Positions 16,187 to 23,545 of a stretch of 39,044 bases of DNA are shown here, piece by piece. How positions within the stretch are numbered: the first letter of the stretch is position 1; each line of letters starts with the position of its first letter. Under the pieces are notes generated by a model. It did not search any database. It saw nothing but the letters and a program-made list of their open reading frames with translations, and had not been told where the DNA came from. The DNA lies in the NCBI RefSeq assembly GCF_013778455.1, contig NZ_JACEHE010000052.1, forward strand, positions 1-39,044, written 5' to 3'. The position numbers and the translations under genes were made by a program. This DNA comes from Streptomyces himalayensis subsp. himalayensis (lineage in GTDB: Bacteria > Actinomycetota > Actinomycetes > Streptomycetales > Streptomycetaceae).

Positions 16187-16984
16187 TCACATCTCGTACA
16201 CCGCGGTCACCGGGGCATGGTCCGACCATCGCTGGTCATAGCTGGCCGCGCGCTCGACGAAAGCCTTGACCGCCCGCCCGGCGAGCCCCGGGGTGGCGAC
16301 GTGGTAGTCGATGCGCCATCCGCTGTCGGTGTCGAAAGCCTTGCCGCGGTACGACCACCACGAGTAGGGCCCCTCGACATCCGGATGCAGCGCCCGTACG
16401 ACGTCGACGTACCCGTCGTCGCCGAGGATCTGCCCCAGCCACTCCCGCTCCTCAGGCAGGAAGCCGGAGTTCTTGCGGTTGGACTTCCAGTTCTTCAGGT
16501 CGGCCTCACGGTGCGCGATGTTCCAGTCGCCGCACACGAGCACCTCGCGCCCGTCCGCGGCGGAACGCTCCTTCAGCGCCTTCAGATACGCGCGGAACTC
16601 CCCCATGAAACGGATCTTCTCGTCCTGCCGCTCCGTGCCCACCTCGCCGGACGGCAGATACAGACTGGCGACCGTGACGCCCGGCAGATCCACCTCGACG
16701 TACCGACCACTGGCATCGAACTCGCTCGACCCGAAGCCGGTCTGGACGCGCTCCGGCTCGCGGCGCGTGTAGAGGGAGACGCCCGCGCGCCCCTTCGCAG
16801 CGGCCGGTGCATGGACGACATGCCATCCGTCCGGTTCGCGCACCTCGTCGGGGAGCTGCTGGGGCTCGGCCCGCACCTCCTGCAGGCAGAGCACATCGGC
16901 GGAGGTGTCGGCGAGCCACTCCACGAAGCCCTTCTTGGCGGCCGCGCGCAGCCCGTTCACATTCACGGTCGTCACTGTGAGCAC
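16187..16984 (-). CDS. xthA: Exodeoxyribonuclease III
   Basis: DNA repair AP endonuclease and 3'-5' exonuclease of the ExoIII/EEP family. The 265-residue protein starts at GTG 16984 (VLTVTTVNVNGLRAAAKKG). It carries the metal/catalytic motifs NVNGLRAA, LCLQEVRAE, GDWNIAH and the terminal SDHAPV with Asp and His. The frame stays open upstream, but conservation begins at TVTTVNVNG. It converges with the merR gene, with only a 7-bp gap. Confidence 0.9.
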   Translation of the reverse strand: MLTVTTVNVNGLRAAAKKGFVEWLADTSADVLCLQEVRAEPQQLPDEVREPDGWHVVHAPAAAKGRAGVSLYTRREPERVQTGFGSSEFDASGRYVEVDLPGVTVASLYLPSGEVGTERQDEKIRFMGEFRAYLKALKERSAADGREVLVCGDWNIAHREADLKNWKSNRKNSGFLPEEREWLGQILGDDGYVDVVRALHPDVEGPYSWWSYRGKAFDTDSGWRIDYHVATPGLAGRAVKAFVERAASYDQRWSDHAPVTAVYEM

Positions 16985-17044
16985 CCCGGCACGATACCGG
17001 CACACTGGTTGAAGTAGGGACGGGCGTCGACGCATAGATGTACC

Positions 17045-17536
17045 ATGTTCCGCATGAATATCCGCCGCGTCTCCTTCGACCACCCTGACGCCGTCAAGCT
17101 CAACGACCGGGTCCAGCTCGAATACGCAGAGCGCTACCAGGACGAGGGCGACGTCACACCGCTCGACGCCACGATGTTCAAGCCGCCGCTCGGGCTGTAC
17201 CTCATCGCGTACGACGAGTTCGGCACCCCTCTCGCGACCGGCGGCTGGCGCACGCAGGACCAGAACGGCAAGGGCTACTCGGACGGCGACGCGGAGCTCA
17301 AGCGCATGTACGTCATCCCGCAGGCCCGCGGCCTGGGCCTCGCCCGCCGCATCCTCGCCGCCCTGGAGGACGATGCGCGCGCGGCCGGCCGCGTCCGCAT
17401 GGTCCTGGAAACCGGCACCAAGCAGCCGGAGGCGATCAGCCTGTACACATCGAGCGGCTACGAGCCCTGCCCCAAGTTCGGCCACTACCGCTTCGAAGAA
17501 CTGAGCCGCTGCTTCGCCAAGCCCCTGATGGTCTGA
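17045..17536 (+). CDS. GNAT-family N-acetyltransferase
   Basis: 163-residue acetyl-CoA-dependent transferase. The acetyl-CoA pyrophosphate loop is visible as RGLGLARRIL (after ELKRMYVIPQA), and the C-terminal ISLYTSSGYEP is the usual motif B segment. The substrate is not identifiable. An in-frame ATG three codons downstream (17054) is an alternative start. It is divergent from xthA, 60 bp away. Confidence 0.85.
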   Translation: MFRMNIRRVSFDHPDAVKLNDRVQLEYAERYQDEGDVTPLDATMFKPPLGLYLIAYDEFGTPLATGGWRTQDQNGKGYSDGDAELKRMYVIPQARGLGLARRILAALEDDARAAGRVRMVLETGTKQPEAISLYTSSGYEPCPKFGHYRFEELSRCFAKPLMV

Positions 17537-17588
17537 GGCGCGGCGGTCGCCGTCGGCCACAGGCGCAGGAACCCCGGCCGCCAGGTGG

Positions 17589-18131
17589 TCAGTCGATCCG
17601 GGCGCAGAGGTCGTCCTGCGTCCCGGACGCCATGGTCACCGTCTTGTACCCGGTGGAGCTGATGTCCAGGGTGTACACCCCGTCGATGATGTAGAGCCCG
17701 CGCGGCAGGTTGCCTCCGTTCTCCCCCACGCCGACCAGCACGGGGCCGCGCACGGACCAGAACTGCGAGCCGTCGGTGCGGTAGTCGACGACGGCTGTGC
17801 CGCTCGCGTCCGCGTCGTAGGAGGCGCCGGTCCCGGTGTTGGTGACCCGCACGACAAGGTCACCCTTGTACGCGACCCGCTTCGCGGAGCCGTCGGGATA
17901 GGTGTCCAGCACGCGCTGCACCACCTCGTCGACGACGGGCTCACCGTGCACGGGGAAGTCGCACCGGACGCCTGCGGTGACGTCCCATGGCGCGGAGGGC
18001 GCCGGTTCCCAGCCCTTGCCGGTGCCCCCGCCGGTGTCGGCGGACACGGCCGAGGCGGGCACCGCCGAGGCGGGCACCGCGCCGAGGAGCACGGTGGCAA
18101 GGGCCAGCAGGGCAACGCTGGTTCGTCGCAT
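17589..18131 (-). CDS. Secreted hypothetical protein
   Basis: 180 residues with a clear Sec signal peptide (MRRTSVALLALATVLLGAVPASA) and more than one possible AxA cleavage site, because PASAV is duplicated. The mature part is beta-rich, with two Cys (RCDFPV near its start and DLCARID at the end) that could form a disulfide. It contains a conserved-looking core (GDLVVRVTNTGTGASYDADASG and GLYIIDGVYTLDI). I do not recognise the family. It is divergent from the SARP-type regulator with a 133-bp shared upstream region. Confidence 0.75.
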   Translation of the reverse strand: MRRTSVALLALATVLLGAVPASAVPASAVSADTGGGTGKGWEPAPSAPWDVTAGVRCDFPVHGEPVVDEVVQRVLDTYPDGSAKRVAYKGDLVVRVTNTGTGASYDADASGTAVVDYRTDGSQFWSVRGPVLVGVGENGGNLPRGLYIIDGVYTLDISSTGYKTVTMASGTQDDLCARID

Positions 18132-18264
18132 GGCTTCTCCCTGGTGAAGCTGGTAGGCGTTGAGATCACGCGGACGTCAGCCTCGGTCCTGCCACTGACC
18201 AAACCCTCACCACGGCCTGAGCGGGTAGGAAGCGCCTGTACATCCGGCTAGGCTGCCGCGAATC

Positions 18265-19608
18265 ATGGAGTTCCAGCTGCTCGGCCCGTTCGAGGCCCGT
18301 CACGAGGGGCAGCAGATCCTGAAGGGCAGCCGCCGCCAGGAGCGGTGCCTGCTGTCGATCCTGCTGCTGCACGCGGGTCGCACCGTGACGACCGCACGCC
18401 TCATCGACCTGCTGTGGAACGGCGAAGCGCACGCCTCGGCCCGCAGCACGGTCCACACCTACATCGGCAGGCTCCGCGCCGCCCTCACGCCGCACGGAGT
18501 ACGCATCGACACCAAGCACGACGGCTATGCCGTCGAGCCCGGTCGGCATGTGATCGACGCACAGGAGTTCATCCGCCTCGTCCGGCAAGCGGCAGACGTC
18601 GGCGATCCCGCGGAGCGGGTGCGCCTCCACGACCAGGCCCTCGGGCTGTGGAAGGGCCCGCTGCTCGCCGATGTGGCCGACGATCAGCTTCGCGACCGGA
18701 TCGGCGGCCACATCGGCGAGCTACGCATGTCCGCCCTGGAGCAGCGGGCCGAGTCCCAGCTCGCCATGGGCGAGCATGAGCGCGTTGCGGAGGATCTGCT
18801 GGCGCCGGCCCAGGAACATCCGGAGCGGGAACGGCTGGTCGCCGCCCGGATGACCGCGCTGTACCGCAGCGGCCGCCAGGCCGATGCCCTCCAGCTGTAC
18901 AGCAGCACGCACCAGGTGCTGGTGACCGAGTTCGGCATCGAGCCGGGCACCGAGCTGCGGACGCTTCACGACCGCATCCTGCAGGGCGATCCCCGGCTGG
19001 ACCGGCCGCCCGCGCCCATCTATGCGGTGCGGGTCGGCGACGAGTGGCTCCCGTGGAACACCAGCGGCCATCCGGCACTCGAGTTCTGCAACACCTACGC
19101 CGGCTGGAGCGGCCCTCGTCTGCCCGGATCGGAGTGGCTGCGCAGCTACGCCACACTCGCCGTGTGGGCCGGTCATATGGACCTGGCGGAAGACCCGGTC
19201 GTCACCCGGCTGCTCAAGCAGGCACGGCAGCACCCCGACGAGGCCGCCGCCGTCCTGGACGAGGCCCGGGAGTTCCGTGGAAACCTCTACGCCTGCCTGA
19301 CCGATCCCCACGACACCCGTGCCTTCAAGGCCGTGGCCGGTGCAGTGGAGGACGCCGCCAAGGTTTCGGTGTTCACCCGCGGCGAGGACGGCCTGGCGCG
19401 CTGGGTGCCGTCCCGCACAGCCGGCTTACGGCTGCCCGTCCATGCGGTTGCCCACAGTGCCGCAGAGCTGCTCGCGGATCCGCAACGCTTCACGATCCGC
19501 ACCTGCCCCAGCGCGGACTGCGGCTGGCTCTTCCTCGACCAGCGCGGACGGCGCAGATGGTGCAGCCTGGCGACCTGCGGCAGCAGCAGGCAGCTGTCGC
19601 GCAGCTGA
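18265..19608 (+). CDS. SARP/BTAD regulator fused to an ABATE-CGNR zinc-ribbon module
   Basis: 447 residues. Residues 1-~95 are an OmpR-like winged helix (MEFQLLGPFEARHEGQQILKG, LLWNGEAHASARSTVHTYIGRLRAAL). Residues ~95-245 are a bacterial transcriptional activation domain with TPR-like helices (ALQLYSSTHQVLVTEFGIEPGTEL). After a Pro-rich linker, residues ~262-447 match the ABATE plus CGNR architecture (GHPALEFCNTYAGW, then CPSADCGWLFLDQRGRRRWCSLATCG). The four zinc-ligand cysteines are C414, C419, C433 and C438. The signature CGNR reads CGSS (438-441), and the basic tail that normally follows ends after six more residues. SARP proteins activate transcription and CGNR proteins are putative DNA binders, so two DNA-binding modules in one chain is the inference. 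Confidence 0.85.
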   Translation: MEFQLLGPFEARHEGQQILKGSRRQERCLLSILLLHAGRTVTTARLIDLLWNGEAHASARSTVHTYIGRLRAALTPHGVRIDTKHDGYAVEPGRHVIDAQEFIRLVRQAADVGDPAERVRLHDQALGLWKGPLLADVADDQLRDRIGGHIGELRMSALEQRAESQLAMGEHERVAEDLLAPAQEHPERERLVAARMTALYRSGRQADALQLYSSTHQVLVTEFGIEPGTELRTLHDRILQGDPRLDRPPAPIYAVRVGDEWLPWNTSGHPALEFCNTYAGWSGPRLPGSEWLRSYATLAVWAGHMDLAEDPVVTRLLKQARQHPDEAAAVLDEAREFRGNLYACLTDPHDTRAFKAVAGAVEDAAKVSVFTRGEDGLARWVPSRTAGLRLPVHAVAHSAAELLADPQRFTIRTCPSADCGWLFLDQRGRRRWCSLATCGSSRQLSRS

Positions 19609-19709
19609 TGCGGGGACATTTGGCGGGCCCCTGGACAGCTGAATCAACCGCCTCCGGCACCAGCACCCGTTCGGAGACTTCGCCTCGAACAGACCCCGGA
19701 AACACGGAA

Positions 19710-19740
19710 ATCCCGCCCGATCTGACCGATCGGACGGGAT
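19710..19740. terminator. Terminator between SARP-CGNR gene and tRNA-Ala
   Basis: ATCCCGCCCGATC (19710-19722) pairs with GATCGGACGGGAT (19728-19740), 12 of 13 positions, around a 5-nt loop. It is placed to end both the SARP gene and the tRNA transcript read from the other strand. Confidence 0.75.
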
Positions 19741-19783
19741 CTCGCGAACTCTCCTTGAGTCAACTCAAGAACAGTCGCTGCGG

Positions 19784-19857
19784 TGGACCTGAGGGGATTT
19801 GAACCCCTGGCCCCCTCGATGCGAACGAGGTGCGCTACCGGACTGCGCCACAGGCCC
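19784..19857 (-). tRNA. tRNA-Ala (anticodon CGC)
   Basis: The 74-nt minus-strand sequence folds as a full cloverleaf: acceptor GGGCCTG/CAGGTCC, D-arm GCGC/GCGC, anticodon arm CCTCG/CGAGG with loop TTCGCAT, 5-nt variable loop and T-arm AGGGG/CCCCT with loop TTCAAAT. The anticodon is CGC, reading GCG. The acceptor carries G3-U70, the identity element of alanine tRNA, which confirms the call. CCA is not encoded. No integrase or attachment-site duplication is seen nearby. Confidence 0.96.
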
Positions 19858-19982
19858 TTGCAACGAGTGAAACTCTAGCATCCCGGTCCGGGTGCTTGGA
19901 AATCCGTTCCTGGCTGGTCAGCGGAGGCGGCCGACCGGGGCCGACGGACGAGCGCGGTGGCTCGCCCGTCGGCGGCGGCGCC

Positions 19983-21497
19983 TCACTCGTTGGCGGCCCG
20001 GGGCCGGTCGCCGTCCGCGTACTGGTCGAACAGCGGGGTGCGGCCGCGCTCGCGCGACCGCCGTGCGGAGGCCGCGCGGCGTGCGTCGCTGCGGTCGCCC
20101 GCGGCGGCGTCCTGCGGGTCTGCCCCCTCGTCCTGGCCTTCCGCCGCCGAGCCCGCCGGGGTGCGCTCCTGCGCGGCCGAGCCCTCGCTGCCGGCTGCAC
20201 CATCGCGATCCGCTCCGGACGCGGGACGCGCAGCCGGCTCAGCGGCGCTCGACCGCGCCGAGCTCCATACGTCGGGCGCGCCCAGGTCGACACCGCCGGT
20301 GGCGCGCGGGGCGACCGGCGCCGTCACATACGTGGGCAGCGGCACGGGCACGGGCTCCCAGCTGTCGCCGCGACCCGGGCCGTGCTGCCGCTCGCGCTGC
20401 TGGTCGAGCCACTCCGCGTGGTCGGTCTGCTCGACGATGGCGCGGCGGTCGGCGGCGAGCGACGAGAGGTCGGTGCCGGTGGCGGGCGCCGTTTCCTCCT
20501 CCGTTTCGTCGCCGGCCGGCCCCTCGGCGGGCGGACGCCGACGCGGCTGCCGCTCCCGCTCACGCAGGCTCCGCGCCGCGGCCTCGGCCCGGCGCCGGTC
20601 CATGACGTAGGTGAAGCGGTGCCGCTCCTGGGAGCGCAGGTACGCGATGTAGCCGCTGAGCAGGATGGCCGGCACGGCGGGCGCCCACAGGAACGCGAGC
20701 CCTCCGACCGCGGCGACGATCGCACCGAGCGAGAAGGCGAGGAAGAGGACCACCGTCGTACGGCGACGGCGCGCAAGCACCTGCGAGCGCCGGGCGCGAG
20801 CGGCGGCGTCCCTCTTGGCGGCGCGACGCGCGGGCGACGGCTGCTGCCGGGATGACTGCCGCGCGGGCGAGGGGTCCGCGGGCTGGACCTTGGCGTGCAC
20901 CTTCGGCGGCTGGGACCGTGCGTGGGCGTGCGCCTGGGGACGGCCCTGCGGCGGGACTCCCGGGCGCGCTGCCGCGTTTCCGTGCGCATCCCGCCGTGCG
21001 TCCTCGCGCTCGTCCCGCTCGTCTCTTCGTACGCCCCGGCCGTCGCCTCGTACGCCCCGGCCGTCGCCTCGTACGCCCCGGCCGTCGGCGCGTACGCCCC
21101 GGCCGTCGGCGCGTACGTCCGGGCCGTCGGCGCGCCGTGCGTCCCGGCCCTGGTCGCGCCGAGCAGCGCGGGCCGCTTCGCGCGTCTCCCTGCGCGCCGG
21201 AGGCACGTCCTTGCGCGACGGAGAAGACGGAGGCACGGCGAATGCCCGGACGTCCACCGAGTCGGCGACGCCGTCCGGGTCGGCGCGCGGATCAGGCCCT
21301 CCGGCCGAGCGCGCTTCCAGGTCCTTGGCGTATCGGCGCTCCATCCCCGCTCGTCCGGACAGCAGCCGGATGGCGGTGCTGAAGCGTTCCGTCGGACGGG
21401 CTTCGTTCAGCTCGTCCTGCCTACGGAGCCACATCGGCACCAAGTAGGCGGCCCAGGCCCCGACGATGACTGCGTAGATGAGGCCGCTGCTGCTCAC
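19983..21497 (-). CDS. sepX: SepX/GlpR-type divisome membrane protein
   Basis: 504 residues. An N-terminal helix (SSSGLIYAVIVGAWAAYLVPMW) is followed by the conserved LRRQDELNEARPTERFSTAIRLL. A long low-complexity Arg/Asp/Pro-rich cytoplasmic region follows, then a pair of helices (~245-295, TTVVLFLAFSLGAIVAAVGGL, AVPAILLSGYIAYL) and an acidic disordered tail. This is the pattern of SepX, a Streptomyces membrane protein needed for normal septation, and of corynebacterial GlpR, the receptor of the gephyrin-like protein Glp. The neighbourhood agrees: rimJ-like, moeA/glp and galU lie upstream on the same strand, as in mycobacteria (Rv0996-Rv0993). The central region contains a 21-bp tandem repeat. 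Confidence 0.8.
   Translation of the reverse strand: MSSSGLIYAVIVGAWAAYLVPMWLRRQDELNEARPTERFSTAIRLLSGRAGMERRYAKDLEARSAGGPDPRADPDGVADSVDVRAFAVPPSSPSRKDVPPARRETREAARAARRDQGRDARRADGPDVRADGRGVRADGRGVRGDGRGVRGDGRGVRRDERDEREDARRDAHGNAAARPGVPPQGRPQAHAHARSQPPKVHAKVQPADPSPARQSSRQQPSPARRAAKRDAAARARRSQVLARRRRTTVVLFLAFSLGAIVAAVGGLAFLWAPAVPAILLSGYIAYLRSQERHRFTYVMDRRRAEAAARSLRERERQPRRRPPAEGPAGDETEEETAPATGTDLSSLAADRRAIVEQTDHAEWLDQQRERQHGPGRGDSWEPVPVPLPTYVTAPVAPRATGGVDLGAPDVWSSARSSAAEPAARPASGADRDGAAGSEGSAAQERTPAGSAAEGQDEGADPQDAAAGDRSDARRAASARRSRERGRTPLFDQYADGDRPRAANE
21028..21132 (-). repeat. 21-bp tandem repeat in sepX
   Basis: Five head-to-tail 21-bp units (CGTACGCCCCGGCCGTCGCCT and variants) encode a heptapeptide RADGRGV/RGDGRGV array in the disordered part of SepX. 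The period is a multiple of three and one unit is slightly diverged. Confidence 0.85.
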
Positions 21498-21559
21498 GCC
21501 TCACACGGTAGAGGGGTTTGCGTGAGGCCATCTGCCAATTCGGCCGGTGTGTCGCACGA

Positions 21560-21690
21560 TCTGGCTGATATTCCGACCTTTTTTTGCGACTCATGCGATC
21601 AAGGGCGCCACGGCGACGGGAAATTTAATGCCTTAGGCGATCGACCCGCGGTCATTTTCGAACATTTATTTTATTCCGCATCGACGAGCG
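21560..21690. other. AT-rich intergenic segment upstream of sepX
   Basis: This part of the 221-bp gap between sepX and the rimJ-like gene is strikingly A/T-rich for the window. It has a T7 run near 21579 and stretches such as GGAAATTTAATGCC and ATTTATTTTATTCC. No open frame is visible. It probably contains the sepX promoter and the end of the upstream transcript, but I cannot place defined hexamers. Confidence 0.5.
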
Positions 21691-21718
21691 GGCCTCAGCA
21701 GGTGTTCTGCCCGGTCCA

Positions 21719-22330
21719 TCAGACGGTGTTCTGCCCGCTGTTCCTGGAACGCGCCTGGTGCCAGCGGCGGAGCAGCCCCTCGGGAACCTCCTCGGCGGTG
21801 AGCGCGAAGACAAGATGATCGCGCCAGGCGCCGTCGATGTGAAGATACCGTGGACGAAGTCCCTCCTCGCGGAATCCGAGTTTCTCCACGACCCTGCGGC
21901 TTGGCGCGTTCTCGGGGCGAATGCAGACTTCTATGCGGTGCAGGCCGACCGTGCGGAAGCAGTGGTCGACGGCGAGCGCCACGGCCGTCGGCATCACACC
22001 GCGGCCCGCGACCGCCTCGTCGACCCAGTAGCCGATATGGCCCGAGCACATCGAGCCCCAGGTGATTCCGGCGACCGTCAGCTGTCCGACGAGGCGGCCC
22101 TGGTACTCGATGACGAAGGGCAGCATCCGGCCCGCACCGGCCTCGGCACGGAGGTGGCGGACCATCTGACGGTAGGTAGGGCGATGCGCGATGGGGCCGC
22201 TCGGGGTGGGCGGCGGAATGGTCGCCTCCCAGGGGCGCAGCCAGTCCCGGTTGCGCCGGTTGACCTCGCGCCATGTCCGTTGGTCGCGCAGCTTTATGGG
22301 GCGGAGAGCGATGTCGCCGTCCGTGAGCAC
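21719..22330 (-). CDS. RimJ-type GNAT acetyltransferase
   Basis: 203-residue GNAT protein of the ribosomal-protein N-acetyltransferase group: ALRPIKLRDQRTW, GQLTVAGITWGSMCSGHIGYWV, the acetyl-CoA loop VAGRGVMPTAVALAVDH, then HRIEVCIRPENAPSRRVVEKLGFREEG. The R-x-E-x-x-x-x-x-E-N-xx-S-xx-V-xEKLGF pattern is characteristic of RimJ/RimL proteins. GTG start. It lies in the conserved galU-moeA-rimJ-sepX neighbourhood, although its true substrate is unproven; the M. tuberculosis equivalent is Rv0995. Confidence 0.87.
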   Translation of the reverse strand: MLTDGDIALRPIKLRDQRTWREVNRRNRDWLRPWEATIPPPTPSGPIAHRPTYRQMVRHLRAEAGAGRMLPFVIEYQGRLVGQLTVAGITWGSMCSGHIGYWVDEAVAGRGVMPTAVALAVDHCFRTVGLHRIEVCIRPENAPSRRVVEKLGFREEGLRPRYLHIDGAWRDHLVFALTAEEVPEGLLRRWHQARSRNSGQNTV

Positions 22331-22350
22331 GACGGGCCAGGATGGGCTGT

Positions 22351-22938
22351 TCAGCTCACACCCCCTGGGGGTACCTCCCAGGCCTCTGAGGCACTGGGGG
22401 AGGGTCTGGGGTGGTCGCCGCCGCGGATCTGGTCGACGGCGTGCACCAGCAGGGGCTCCAGGACGGCGAGGCCGTCCCGGACGCCGCCGGTGGAGCCGGG
22501 CAGGTTGACGATCAGCGTCCGCCCGGCGACCCCGGCAAGCCCCCGGGAGAGAACCGCCGTGGGCACCTTCACCTGTCCGAACGAGCGAATGGCCTCAGGA
22601 ATGCCCGGCACCTCGTAGTCGATGACGCGCCGGGTGGCCTCCGGCGTGCGGTCGCTGGGCGAGATGCCGGTGCCTCCCGTGGTGAGGATGACGTCGTACC
22701 CCGCCTCGACACCGGCCCGAAGCGCCTGCTCGACGGGGTCGCCGTCGGGCACCACCTGAGGGCCGTCGACGGCGAAGCCGAGCGCCGTCAGTGCCTCGGC
22801 GATCAAGGGCCCGCCCTTGTCGGCGTAGACCCCGGCCGCCGCGCGGTTCGACGCGGTGACCACGAGGGCACGGCGCGGTGCAGCCGCATCGCTGTGCGCG
22901 GGCACGTGCGCGTGCGCGTGCGAGTCGGCGGCGCTCAT
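22351..22938 (-). CDS. mog: MoaB/Mog-type molybdopterin adenylyltransferase
   Basis: Adenylylates molybdopterin ahead of metal insertion by MoeA. The 195-residue protein has VVTASNRAAAGVYADKGGP, the signature TTGGTGISPSDRTPEATR and a VNLPGSTGGVRDGL loop. The ATG at 22938 overlaps the moaC stop as ATGA. The first ~20 residues are a His/Ala-rich extension (SHAHAHVPAHSDAA) that may bind metal or be incidental. The last ~15 residues (PSPSASEAWEVPPGGVS) are encoded by a Streptomyces interspersed palindromic sequence and lie outside the catalytic fold. Confidence 0.88.
   Translation of the reverse strand: MSAADSHAHAHVPAHSDAAAPRRALVVTASNRAAAGVYADKGGPLIAEALTALGFAVDGPQVVPDGDPVEQALRAGVEAGYDVILTTGGTGISPSDRTPEATRRVIDYEVPGIPEAIRSFGQVKVPTAVLSRGLAGVAGRTLIVNLPGSTGGVRDGLAVLEPLLVHAVDQIRGGDHPRPSPSASEAWEVPPGGVS
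22357..22410. repeat. Interspersed palindromic (REP-like) sequence at the end of mog
   Basis: CCCCCTGGGGG (22361-22371) is followed by CCTCCCAG...CTGGGGGAGG arms enclosing GCCTC-TGA-GGC, giving a nested hairpin. I recognise this kind of CTGGGAGGT / GCCTCAGAGGC / CCCCCAG string as recurring near gene ends in Streptomyces genomes. It overlaps the last codons of mog. Confidence 0.55.
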
Positions 22939-23459
22939 GCCGCGCCCCCCGCCCGGTGCCAGTCCCCCGACTTCCCGCCCGTCTTCTCCTCCACCCGTAC
23001 GTCCGTGATGACGGCGCCCTTGTCGACGGCCTTGACCATGTCGATCACCGTGAGCGCCGCCACGGTGACGGCGGTGAGGGCCTCCATCTCGACGCCCGTG
23101 CGGTCCGTCGTCTTCACCGTGGCGGTGATCTCCACGGCGTCGTCGGCGACCGACAGATCCACCTTGACGCCGGAGACGGCCAGCGGGTGGCACAGCGGGA
23201 TCAGGTCCGGGGTGCGCTTGGCGCCCATGATGCCCGCGATACGGGCGGTCGCGAGGGCATCGCCCTTGGGGACGCCCTCCCCGCGCAGCAACTCGACCAC
23301 GCGGGGCGCGACGAGAACGCGGCCGGTGGCGCGGGCGGTGCGCGCGGTCACGTCCTTGCCGGATACGTCGACCATGCGGGCGGCGCCCGCGTCGTCGATG
23401 TGCGTCAGCCGTTCCGGCTCCGGAGGTCCGGGGGTCTCCCCCCGGGAAAACACGGTCAT
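22935..23459 (-). CDS. moaC: Cyclic pyranopterin monophosphate synthase MoaC
   Basis: Second step of molybdenum-cofactor synthesis, after MoaA. 174 residues contain all the family motifs: MVDVSGKDVTARTA, AGIMGAKRTPDLIPLCHPL, VKTTDRTGVEMEALTAV, DMVKAVDKG and EEKTGGKSG. The N-terminal ~20 residues before HIDDAG are a variable extension. AGGAG lies about 9 nt before the ATG. The gene is coupled to mog by a 4-bp overlap. Confidence 0.95.
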   Translation of the reverse strand: MTVFSRGETPGPPEPERLTHIDDAGAARMVDVSGKDVTARTARATGRVLVAPRVVELLRGEGVPKGDALATARIAGIMGAKRTPDLIPLCHPLAVSGVKVDLSVADDAVEITATVKTTDRTGVEMEALTAVTVAALTVIDMVKAVDKGAVITDVRVEEKTGGKSGDWHRAGGAA

Positions 23460-23545
23460 TCGCTGTCGCGCTCCTGGTCAGGGCCGACGCCGAGCGCGCG
23501 GGCCTTGTGTGCGCGACAGGTTACTCCCGCCCGACCGGCCGATGC

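Noticed and set aside
19784..19857. tRNA-Ala as an integration site of a genomic island
   Set aside because: No integrase, no duplicated tRNA 3' end and no change in gene type nearby.
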